Source: Odoribacteraceae bacterium
Lineage (GTDB): Bacteria; Bacteroidota; Bacteroidia; Bacteroidales; Marinifilaceae
Assembly (NCBI GenBank): GCA_031279175.1
Contig: JAITJA010000212.1
Coordinates: 1-9,722 of the forward strand
Length of the DNA: 9,722 nucleotides
Reading direction: 5' to 3'
Part shown: one piece after another, positions 1-5,337 of the stretch
Numbering within the stretch: the first letter of the stretch is position 1
Layout of the letters: each line of letters starts with the position of its first letter
Notes under the pieces: generated by a model
What the model was told of the DNA's origin: nothing
The model's input: the letters and a program-made list of their open reading frames with translations, nothing else
Database searches by the model: none
Translations under genes and position numbers: made by a program

Positions 1-178
1 CGACGGGAAAGCCTCCCCGGGCCGTGGGGAAGGTTTCCCCCCCGCGGGACACTTCCCCCGGCGAATGGCGCCAGTTGGAACGATAACGCGGGGAAAGATC
101 GACGCGTACACGCGGCCATGAAAGATAAACAGTAAAAAGATGTTTTGTTCTAATCCTGCCAACAGGACACCTTAATTC
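1..178. other. Intergenic stretch with GC-rich repeat fragment, no gene seen
   Basis: I see no credible coding region or RNA gene here. Positions 1-62 are GC-rich and hold a degenerate palindromic block. The 13 bases at 30-42 are the exact reverse complement of 4145-4157 in the repeat array downstream of the GT9 gene, so this looks like a relic of the same dispersed element. Positions 118-178 are AT-richer and carry only a 5-bp hairpin (TCCTG/CAGGA, 154-167). A gene ending left of the window may read into this stretch, because a rightward terminator follows it. Confidence 0.5.
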
Positions 179-221
179 ACCGGGAGGCAGCACCGCGAGG
201 GAAGCCTCCCGGTTCCTTTTT
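179..221 (+). terminator. Rho-independent terminator, rightward
   Basis: A perfect 10-bp inverted repeat (ACCGGGAGGC at 179-188, GCCTCCCGGT at 204-213) encloses a 15-nt loop. A T5 run follows at 217-221. The T-run places termination on the + strand, so it would serve a gene lying left of the window. Confidence 0.65.
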
Positions 222-310
222 GTCTCGCGCCGTCACCGGGCGCGTTAAACGCGCGCGCCGGTTCGCGGTACTCGAGACGGGATATTTCGCGCGGCCTCCC
301 GGGGGCGTGC

Positions 311-356
311 AAAAAGAGCCCGGGTGCTCTTGAAAGTTATTCGAGAGCACCCGGGC
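311..356 (-). terminator. Rho-independent terminator of galE
   Basis: A perfect 13-bp inverted repeat (318-330 with 344-356; arm GCCCGGGTGCTCT) encloses a 13-nt loop. On the minus strand it is followed by a T5 run (A5 at 311-315 on the + strand). It lies 20 bp beyond the galE stop codon in the right orientation. This is the clearest intrinsic terminator in the window. Confidence 0.85.
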
Positions 357-375
357 GCGAGCGATTATCCTGTTA

Positions 376-1389
376 TTACCGCGAGGCCTGTTGCCAGCGC
401 CACGCGTCGCGCAGGGTCTCCTCGATAGGCGTTGTTGCCTTCCACCCGAGGGTTTCATTCGCGAGCGTGGTATCCGCCCAGACCTTCTCGATATCCCCGG
501 GTCTCCTGGGGACGATCCTGTAATTCACCTTCACGCCGGTAGCCCGTTCGAAGGCGCGGATGATCTCGAGGACAGAGAGCCCGCGTCCCGTCCCGATATT
601 AAAATACTCGTGATTGCGCGTGTTCTTTCCCTCGAGCAGCCGTTGTATGGCGACCACGTGAGCGCGGGCGAGGTCGACCACGTCGATATAATCGCGGATG
701 GCCGACCCGTCGGGCGTGTTATAATCGTCGCCGAAGACGCGCAACTCCTCCCGGATCCCGGCGGCGACCTGCGTGAGGTACGGGATCAGGTTATTCGGCA
801 CGCCGACGGGCAGCTCGCCGATACGCGCGGAGGGGTGCGCGCCGATCGGGTTAAAGTACCGCAGCGCGATCACGTTCAGGGAAGGATCCACGCGGGCGAC
901 GTCCTTGAGGATATCCTCGCACATCATTTTCGTGTTTCCGTAAGGGGACTCGGCGGCGCGTCGCGGCGTGTTCTCCGTCACGGGCAAGGTCTCGGCCTGC
1001 CCGTATACCGTGCACGACGAGGAGAAGACCAGGCCGGGGACTTGGCAAGCGCGCGCGCCGACGAGGACGTTAATCAGCGAGTTGAGATTATTCGCGTAAT
1101 ATTCCAGGGGCTTCTCGACGGACTCCCCGACCGCCTTGAGCGCCGCGAAATGGATGATGGCGCGCGTGTCGTCGTGCCGCGAGAAGAGATCGCGCGTGGC
1201 CGTCGCGTCGGTCAGGTCGACGAGCTCGAAGAGCGGCCTGTTGCCGGTGATTTGCTCGATCCCGTCGAGCACCCCGATATTCGAGTTGGAGAGGTTGTCC
1301 GCGATAACGACCTCGAACCCCTCCTGTTGTAATTCCACGACGGTATGCGATCCAATGTATCCCGTCCCGCCTGTCACGAGTATTTTCAT
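376..1389 (-). CDS. galE: UDP-glucose 4-epimerase (GalE)
   Basis: This cytosolic NAD-dependent enzyme interconverts UDP-glucose and UDP-galactose. It belongs to the Leloir pathway and supplies UDP-sugars for LPS and capsule. The 337-residue product nearly matches the 338 residues of E. coli GalE. The N-terminal Rossmann motif GGTGYIGSH is at about residues 7-15. The catalytic SSSCTVYG stretch (Ser125) and the SPYGNTK motif (Tyr150, Lys154) form the SDR active site. The sequence RYFNPIGAHPS at about 177-187 is typical of GalE. The ATG at 1389 places the Rossmann motif at its usual distance from the N terminus. An A-rich leader, rather than a Shine-Dalgarno sequence, precedes it. The gene is monocistronic here: it has its own promoter box at 1427-1434 and a terminator just past the stop. 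Related epimerases acting on UDP-GlcNAc are possible, but the length and motifs favour GalE. Confidence 0.95.
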   Translation of the reverse strand: MKILVTGGTGYIGSHTVVELQQEGFEVVIADNLSNSNIGVLDGIEQITGNRPLFELVDLTDATATRDLFSRHDDTRAIIHFAALKAVGESVEKPLEYYANNLNSLINVLVGARACQVPGLVFSSSCTVYGQAETLPVTENTPRRAAESPYGNTKMMCEDILKDVARVDPSLNVIALRYFNPIGAHPSARIGELPVGVPNNLIPYLTQVAAGIREELRVFGDDYNTPDGSAIRDYIDVVDLARAHVVAIQRLLEGKNTRNHEYFNIGTGRGLSVLEIIRAFERATGVKVNYRIVPRRPGDIEKVWADTTLANETLGWKATTPIEETLRDAWRWQQASR

Positions 1390-1426
1390 GTTTTTAAATG
1401 ATTAGTTGATATTCTATTTACCGGCA

Positions 1427-1434
1427 CGAAGGTA
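1427..1434 (-). promoter_or_regulatory. Candidate -7 box of galE promoter (TACCTTCG)
   Basis: The minus strand reads TACCTTCG, one base from the Bacteroidetes -7 consensus TAnnTTTG. It lies 37 nt upstream of the galE ATG. No TTTG-like -33 element is evident at the usual spacing. The same box occurs divergently in front of the neighbouring gene at 1487-1494. Confidence 0.45.
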
Positions 1435-1486
1435 AGAATTATTCGTTCGCGGGGAGCGCGTGCCGGTCGTCGGGTTGCTTTTTTGT

Positions 1487-1494
1487 TACCTTCG
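1487..1494 (+). promoter_or_regulatory. Candidate -7 box of HU-CCDC81 gene (TACCTTCG), start-proximal
   Basis: TACCTTCG fits the Bacteroidetes -7 box with T changed to C. Only four bases (CGAC) separate it from the ATG at 1499. Bacteroidetes transcripts begin several bases after this box, so the mRNA would have little or no leader. The -33 element is not convincing. Confidence 0.45.
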
Positions 1495-1498
1495 CGAC

Positions 1499-2143
1499 AT
1501 GGAAACGCTCGTCACGTATATTGAAGAATTGGTTTACCTGCATGATCAGGTTGTTATCCCCGGTGTTGGCGCGTTGATCGCGGGTCGCGAGGGGGCAGTA
1601 ATCCAGCGCGGCTTGCTCGTCCCGCCGTCGCGGGTCGCGTCGTTCAACCGGCACGCGCGGTACGACGACGGCGCGCTCGCCTGCTGGGTGGCGCGTCGCG
1701 AGGGGATCGACGCGCGCAAGGCCCGCGCCCGGGTTGTTCGTTTTCGCGCCGGTCTACTCGAACGGCTGTCGCGTGGCGAGCGGGTTACCATCGGCGCGCT
1801 CGGCGCGTTCTCGCTCGGGCGCGGCGGGCGAGTGATCTTCGAATCTACAGTGAACGAGTTACAGGATGACGCGACGGGAGCGATTCCCCTCCTGCTGCCG
1901 GGCCGCGCGGGCGAGGAGCTCCGCGTCGGGTCGAGCGTGCTGGCCCGCCTGTTCAAGTACGGCATATCGGCGGCAGTGATCGCCGGTATCATCGCGATCG
2001 CGCAATCGGGATTATTCCAGCCCGGGAATATCGCCGAGAATGCCGCCATGCACCCGGTAACGCCCGTCAAGCGGGCCGCGGACGCGAAGATGGTTATCGT
2101 CTCGCCCCGGCACGATTACGTCGATTATACCCCCACCTGGTAA
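1499..2143 (+). CDS. HU-CCDC81 domain membrane protein, no SPOR domain
   Basis: The 214-aa product resembles the Bacteroidetes HU-CCDC81 family (two atypical HU-like domains, a membrane helix and usually a C-terminal SPOR domain). Domain 1 covers about residues 1-50 (VVIPGVGALIA at 18-28, then PPSRVASFNRHARYDDGALA). Domain 2 covers about 55-120, with EGIDARKAR, then LSRGERVTIGALGAFSLGRGG. A hydrophobic segment at about 153-173 (KYGISAAVIAGIIAIAQSGL) should span the inner membrane. That places the HU-like part in the cytosol and a tail of about 41 residues in the periplasm. Full-length relatives carry a peptidoglycan-binding SPOR domain after the helix, and none is present here. I chose the ATG at 1499 because METLVTYIEELV matches the family N terminus; an in-frame GTG at 1460 would add residues upstream of the promoter box. 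The exact role is unknown; tethering DNA or a partner to the envelope is inference. Confidence 0.8.
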   Translation: METLVTYIEELVYLHDQVVIPGVGALIAGREGAVIQRGLLVPPSRVASFNRHARYDDGALACWVARREGIDARKARARVVRFRAGLLERLSRGERVTIGALGAFSLGRGGRVIFESTVNELQDDATGAIPLLLPGRAGEELRVGSSVLARLFKYGISAAVIAGIIAIAQSGLFQPGNIAENAAMHPVTPVKRAADAKMVIVSPRHDYVDYTPTW

Positions 2144-2852
2144 CGAGCGCCTCCAGTACCGCGAACGCCGCGTATAACGGCACGAGAAACGAGACGGCCG
2201 CCGCGCGGGCAAGCAGCAGCAGGAGGCACGAGAGGCCAAGATACGAGTAACGCCAGCGATTCTCCCCCCATGCAAACGAGGAGATTTTCAAGGAGAACAT
2301 GGGCAATTCCGAGATCAATAGTATAGAGAAGAGAAGGACGCACGCGGACAATATCCACGGGCTGCCCCACGCTGCCTCGTGCACGCCCGGCGCGTAATGC
2401 CGCGAGAGGACAAGCGATACCCAGAAGAGGGCGTGCGCCGGCGTGGGCATCCCGATGAAGGAACGCGCCTGCCGCTCGTCGAGGTTGAACTTGGCCAGGC
2501 GATAGGCCGAGAAAGCCGGGATGATCGCCGGGAGATAAGGCAACGCGACGGCCCACCACGCGGCGTTCCCCCACGCGTCGTTCCCCGGTAGCGCGTCCCG
2601 TACCAGCGCGTAAGCCAGCAACGCCGGTGCTACCCCGAAGCTCACGACGTCCGCCAGCGAGTCCAGCTCTTTCCCCATCGCCGACGTTGCCCGCAGCCAC
2701 CGCGCCGCGAGGCCGTCCATGAAGTCAAAGATCATCGCCAGCAGTACGAGCAACGCGGCCAGGAGCACGCGGTCGCGCGCCGCTAAAAAAATGGCCATCG
2801 CGCCACAGGTGGCGTTCAGGCAAGTAATCAAGTTTGGTACATGTTTTCTCAT
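2094..2852 (-). CDS. pssA: CDP-diacylglycerol--serine O-phosphatidyltransferase
   Basis: This inner-membrane enzyme transfers phosphatidyl from CDP-diacylglycerol to L-serine. The product is phosphatidylserine, the precursor of phosphatidylethanolamine. The 252-aa protein carries the complete CDP-alcohol phosphatidyltransferase signature at 43-68: Asp43, Asp46-Gly47, Ala50-Arg51, Gly60, Asp64 and Asp68. All metal- and substrate-binding aspartates are intact. The N terminus, MRKHVPNLITCLNATCG, matches the start of type II Pss proteins and supports the ATG at 2852. Several hydrophobic helices follow: about 15-43, a segment near 84-100, and the region from 145 to 230. The 3' end overlaps the convergent HU-CCDC81 gene by 50 bp. 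It diverges from the GT9 gene, with candidate promoter boxes in the shared 92-bp gap. PgsA-type enzymes share the signature, but the N terminus and length favour PssA. Confidence 0.92.
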   Translation of the reverse strand: MRKHVPNLITCLNATCGAMAIFLAARDRVLLAALLVLLAMIFDFMDGLAARWLRATSAMGKELDSLADVVSFGVAPALLAYALVRDALPGNDAWGNAAWWAVALPYLPAIIPAFSAYRLAKFNLDERQARSFIGMPTPAHALFWVSLVLSRHYAPGVHEAAWGSPWILSACVLLFSILLISELPMFSLKISSFAWGENRWRYSYLGLSCLLLLLARAAAVSFLVPLYAAFAVLEALVTRWGYNRRNRAGARR

Positions 2853-2875
2853 CGCGTTCGATTGTTTACAGGCAG

Positions 2876-2902
2876 CGAAAATACGGTTTTTACCCGAACA
2901 TA
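2876..2902 (-). promoter_or_regulatory. Candidate pssA promoter, two TAnnTTCG boxes
   Basis: The minus strand carries TATTTTCG (2876-2883) and TATGTTCG (2895-2902), both one base from TAnnTTTG. They lie 23 and 42 nt upstream of the pssA ATG. No clear -33 element was found for either, so which box is used, if any, is open. Confidence 0.4.
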
Positions 2903-2916
2903 CACCGCGATTTTAC

Positions 2917-2924
2917 TACATTTG
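2917..2924 (+). promoter_or_regulatory. Candidate -7 box of GT9 promoter (TACATTTG)
   Basis: TACATTTG is a perfect match to the Bacteroidetes -7 consensus TAnnTTTG, 20 nt upstream of the GT9 ATG. A T-run at 2887-2891 could serve as a weak -33 element, though the spacing of about 25 nt is longer than usual. Confidence 0.55.
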
Positions 2925-2944
2925 CCAGCCAAGCAAATCCCTCC

Positions 2945-3961
2945 ATGACCAAGTTCCTGATCATTCGTTTTAGTTCTATCGGCGACGTCGCGCAGTGCAT
3001 GACCGCGATCGACGATATCCTGCACCGCTTCCCGGACGCGGAGATTCACTGGATTACCCGGAAAGACATGGCGCCACTGCTGCACGCGGATCGCCGGGTG
3101 CGCGTCGTCTGGGAGTTTGACCGGGAGAGCGGCGCGCGGGGGTTGCTACGCGTCGCCCGGCAGCTCGGGGCGGAACATTTCGATTACCTCTATGACGCGC
3201 ATTGCAACATCCGGTCGCGTATCCTGAAGGCCGCGCTGCTCTCGCCGCTAAAAGTGCTGTCGGGCAGGGCGCCGCGGCGCGTCACGCGGCACAAGGAACG
3301 GTGGAAGCGGCTACTCCTCTTCCGCCTCGGCATTAATCTTTTCGACAAGCCGTTCAAGGGGGCCGACTCGTACCGGAAGCCGCTGCGCGAATGGGGCGTC
3401 ACGCGTTTCGACGGCCCGCCTGCCCCGTGGCATTTCCCGCCGGATTTCGCCGCGCGCCTCGACGGGCACGTCAGGGAGACGACGATCACGCTCGTCCCGT
3501 CGGCGAACTGGGAGCTGAAGCGGTGGCCCGTCGCGCGGTGGCGGGAGCTTGTCTTGTTGTTGCCGGGATACCGTTTCTTGCTGCTGGCGGGCCCCGGCGA
3601 CGCGTTTTGCGAGGAGATACGCGCCGTGGCGCCGGAACGGGTGACGAATCTCGCCGGGAGGACTTCCTTGCTGGAATCCTGTTACCTGGTCAAGGCCTCG
3701 CGGCTGGTGATCGGCGCGGACACCGGCCTGCTGCATGTCGCCGATCTTTTCCGCGTGCCGTGTCTCGCGCTGATGGGCCCGACGGCTTTCGGCTTCCCGG
3801 CAGGCCCGCGGGCGGGAATCATCGAGATGGATCTCCCCTGCCGACCGTGCACGAAGGACGGGCGAGGACGATGCAAGCGCCCGCGATCGTGCATGGAGGA
3901 GATCACGGCCGGGGTCGTGGCCGCGCGCGCGGTCGCTCTCTTTCCCGATACAACCGCGTGA
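2945..3961 (+). CDS. Glycosyltransferase family 9 (ADP-heptose:LPS heptosyltransferase-like)
   Basis: GT9 enzymes are GT-B fold cytoplasmic or peripheral membrane transferases that add heptose or related sugars to the LPS core. The 338-aa product shows the family N-terminal motif IIRFSSIGDV (6-15). It has a central substrate-binding stretch, PSANWELKRWP (185-195). The C-terminal donor-binding domain holds LAGRTSLLE (236-244) and GADTGLLHVADLF (257-269). The segment GPT (278-280) follows. A four-cysteine cluster (Cys299, Cys302, Cys310, Cys316), similar to that seen in many GT9 proteins, lies near the C terminus. The ATG at 2945 puts the IGDV motif where the family has it; an upstream in-frame GTG at 2834 would run antisense into pssA and over the promoter. 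The acceptor and the sugar cannot be read from sequence. It diverges from pssA and may be regulated alongside it. Confidence 0.88.
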   Translation: MTKFLIIRFSSIGDVAQCMTAIDDILHRFPDAEIHWITRKDMAPLLHADRRVRVVWEFDRESGARGLLRVARQLGAEHFDYLYDAHCNIRSRILKAALLSPLKVLSGRAPRRVTRHKERWKRLLLFRLGINLFDKPFKGADSYRKPLREWGVTRFDGPPAPWHFPPDFAARLDGHVRETTITLVPSANWELKRWPVARWRELVLLLPGYRFLLLAGPGDAFCEEIRAVAPERVTNLAGRTSLLESCYLVKASRLVIGADTGLLHVADLFRVPCLALMGPTAFGFPAGPRAGIIEMDLPCRPCTKDGRGRCKRPRSCMEEITAGVVAARAVALFPDTTA

Positions 3962-4098
3962 CCCCGGTCTTTAACAGCTCCTCGTCGTCGCGGGTATGAC
4001 CGGCGGCGGGGGTATTCCTCGAGATATCGTTCAACGTACCGCTGGCGTCGCGTCTCGCTCCACCCGTTTGCACGCGTCGCCCGCTCGCGATGGCCCGT

Positions 4099-4235
4099 CC
4101 CCCCGGGGGAAACCTTGTTGCACGCGCGCGAGAGACTTTCCCCCGGGGGGAAACCTTGTTGCACGCGTGCAGGAGACTTTCCCCCGGGGGGAAACCTTAG
4201 TCGCGCGCGTGCAACAGGGTTTTCCACGGGGGGGA
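4099..4235. repeat. GC-rich palindromic 40/41-bp repeats with inverted partner
   Basis: Three direct copies have palindromic centres (C-run meeting G-run) at 4104/4105, 4144/4145 and 4185/4186, giving periods of 40 and 41 bp. Each copy has the palindrome CCCCCGGGGG followed by AAACCTT or AAACCTTG. In the first two copies this is followed by TTGCACGCG. A fourth, inverted copy lies at 4201-4227. It pairs with 4105-4131 at 24 of 27 positions, including a perfect 16-bp run, and leaves copies 2 and 3 in a 69-nt loop. The block could fold into a large hairpin on either strand. A related fragment is at 30-42. Confidence 0.85.
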
Positions 4236-4252
4236 TTATACAAAGTAACGTT

Positions 4253-4482
4253 GGGACTGGATCATGCATGAGCGGGACTGGGTCATGCATGGTCGGGACT
4301 GGCTCACGCCTGATCGGGACTGGGTCAAGCATGAGCGGGACTGGATCAAGCATGATCGGGACTGGATCATGCTTGAGCGGGACTGGGTCAAGCATGATCG
4401 GGACTAGCTCACGCCTGATCGGGACTGGGTCATGCATGATCGGGACTGGCTCACGCGTGGTCGGGACGGGACCAGCATGATC
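4253..4482. repeat. 21-bp tandem repeat array, ten full units plus a degenerate eleventh
   Basis: Units start at 4253 and every 21 bp through 4442; a 20-bp degenerate unit covers 4463-4482. Each opens with a conserved GGGACTGG (unit 8 has GGGACTAG, unit 11 GGGACGGG). The second half is variable and centred on a dyad of the form TCAnGCnTGA. Some units have the full palindrome TCATGCATGA (1 and 9). Units 4, 5 and 7 have TCAAGCATGA, and unit 6 has its reverse complement TCATGCTTGA. Units 5 and 6 can form a 12-bp perfect stem (4346-4357 with 4365-4376) around a 7-nt loop. The period is seven codons, so frames stay open on both strands. Confidence 0.95.
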
Positions 4483-4499
4483 GGCGACAGGTAATGACT

Positions 4500-5246
4500 T
4501 TAGAAAGGGAATCGCGGGGAGTCGCGTTCGAGCTTTTGTTTTCGCTTGATCTTGTCGCGTTCGCCCTTTCGGAACACGTACGAGATGCCGTGTTGCTCGC
4601 AAGCGAGGCGTCGTTGTTCCTCGTCCGGGATATTCTCGTGGAACTTCTCGATCTCGTTCCACAAGGCGAGGACGAGCATGTCGGCGTCAGCGCGTAATCT
4701 CGCGACCTCGGCGCTATATCGCGTGACATTCAGCTGGAATTGCTTGCGCGAGAAATGTGCTTGCTTGAAGTTCTCGTGATTTACCTTCACGAGCGCGATC
4801 GATGGGCTGTAAATGGGCGTTCCCCCGGCGCGGGTACGTTCTTGCTCGCCGCGGATGATCTTTTCGCCCCACTCGAGCAGGTCCTGGTCGGAGACCAGCG
4901 CCGGTAACCTTGTCTCGTCCTCCTCGAGGCCGTAATAGACGCGGGCGGAAGGCTTCAGCTCCCCCCGGATGATGGCGAAGTTGAGCACTTGCAAGAAATG
5001 AGAGATATAGAGCTTGACCTTTCGGGTGTACGCGTCGTGTTTCCTGCTATTGTCGGCTTGTTTCTCGCGCGCGATCCGCGAGTTGATGATGGCCGTTTTG
5101 AAGCGCGGCAGGAAGAGTTCGATATTCTGTTTCAGGGCCGACGGGAAAGGTCGCGAGGCGACGTTGATAGATTGTTGTCTATCGAGGACGACTTCCAGTG
5201 CTCGTGCACGGGCGGCGTCAGTATTTGGTAATCTCCTGTAAGGCAT
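4500..5246 (-). CDS. Conserved Bacteroidales protein of unknown function (MPYRRLPNTD family)
   Basis: The 248-aa product begins MPYRRLPNTDAARARAL, an N terminus I recall from uncharacterised Bacteroidales proteins; this is recollection, not a search result. It has no signal peptide or membrane segment, so it is probably cytosolic. It is predicted to be mostly helical and charged. A basic N terminus (1-24) is followed by helices at about 38-95. A central block, DLLEWGEKIIRGEQERTRAG (122-141), is followed by GGTPIYSPSIALVKV (141-155). A coiled-coil-prone stretch at about 165-205 ends in LWNEIEKF, and the C-terminal tail is strongly basic (226-243). There are no recognisable catalytic motifs. 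The ATG at 5246 gives the family start. The 3' end faces the 21-bp array, separated by 17 bp. It lies 91 bp downstream of the porin gene on the same strand. No function is assigned. Confidence 0.8.
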   Translation of the reverse strand: MPYRRLPNTDAARARALEVVLDRQQSINVASRPFPSALKQNIELFLPRFKTAIINSRIAREKQADNSRKHDAYTRKVKLYISHFLQVLNFAIIRGELKPSARVYYGLEEDETRLPALVSDQDLLEWGEKIIRGEQERTRAGGTPIYSPSIALVKVNHENFKQAHFSRKQFQLNVTRYSAEVARLRADADMLVLALWNEIEKFHENIPDEEQRRLACEQHGISYVFRKGERDKIKRKQKLERDSPRFPF

Positions 5247-5288
5247 GGTCGCGAAATGTTGGGATTAGACTCATTCGTTTTACGCGTG

Positions 5289-5296
5289 CGAATCTA
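5289..5296 (-). promoter_or_regulatory. Weak candidate -7 box for the 248-aa protein gene
   Basis: The minus strand reads TAGATTCG, a TAnnTTCG match 42 nt upstream of the ATG at 5246. No -33 element is seen at normal spacing. The gene could also be read from the porin promoter, because no terminator is evident in the 91-bp gap between them. Confidence 0.25.
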
Positions 5297-5337
5297 AACA
5301 AAATATTCGAGGATTCTTTCCCCGCGGTGATTTTTCT

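Larger units (their letters stand above)
3962..4499. other. Repeat-filled convergent intergenic region
   Basis: This 538-bp gap lies between the 3' ends of the GT9 gene and the 248-aa protein gene. Positions 3962-4098 show nothing recognisable. Positions 4099-4235 hold GC-rich palindromic repeats, 4236-4252 is a short AT-richer spacer, and 4253-4482 is a 21-bp tandem array. No standard hairpin plus T-run terminator is visible for either flanking gene. The structured repeats are therefore the only candidate transcription barriers. Open frames across the region reflect the repeat period, not coding. Confidence 0.7.

Noticed and set aside
391..1332. Long open frame of 313 codons on the + strand opposite galE
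   Set aside because: It lies entirely antisense to a clear GalE, has no recognisable motifs and is rich in Arg, Asp and Gly, as expected of a shadow frame in CGCG-rich DNA.
1460..1498. Upstream GTG start for the HU-CCDC81 gene
   Set aside because: It would add MPVVGLLFCYLRD, translated across the promoter-like box, and moves away from the family N terminus.
2144..2200. Frameshifted SPOR domain after the HU-CCDC81 stop
   Set aside because: The DNA beyond 2143 is fully explained as the 3' half of pssA on the other strand, so no decayed SPOR sequence can lie there.
2834..2944. Upstream GTG start for the GT9 gene
   Set aside because: The extension overlaps the pssA start and the TACATTTG box. 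The GT9 motif IGDV sits correctly when translation starts at 2945.
4115..4480. Plus-strand frame with GTGSxMx heptad repeats
   Set aside because: It is the same 21-bp array read on the other strand. The period is a multiple of three, so frames stay open without selection. It has no start context or homology.
4253..4482. CRISPR array
   Set aside because: Units are 21 bp with an 8-bp conserved part and closely related variable parts. There are no unique 30-40-bp spacers and no cas genes nearby.
3682..4662. Minus-strand frame of 326 codons with seven-residue repeats (DPVPIMH type)
   Set aside because: It spans GT9 antisense DNA, both repeat blocks and the end of the 248-aa gene. The heptad pattern is simply the 21-bp array read in frame.
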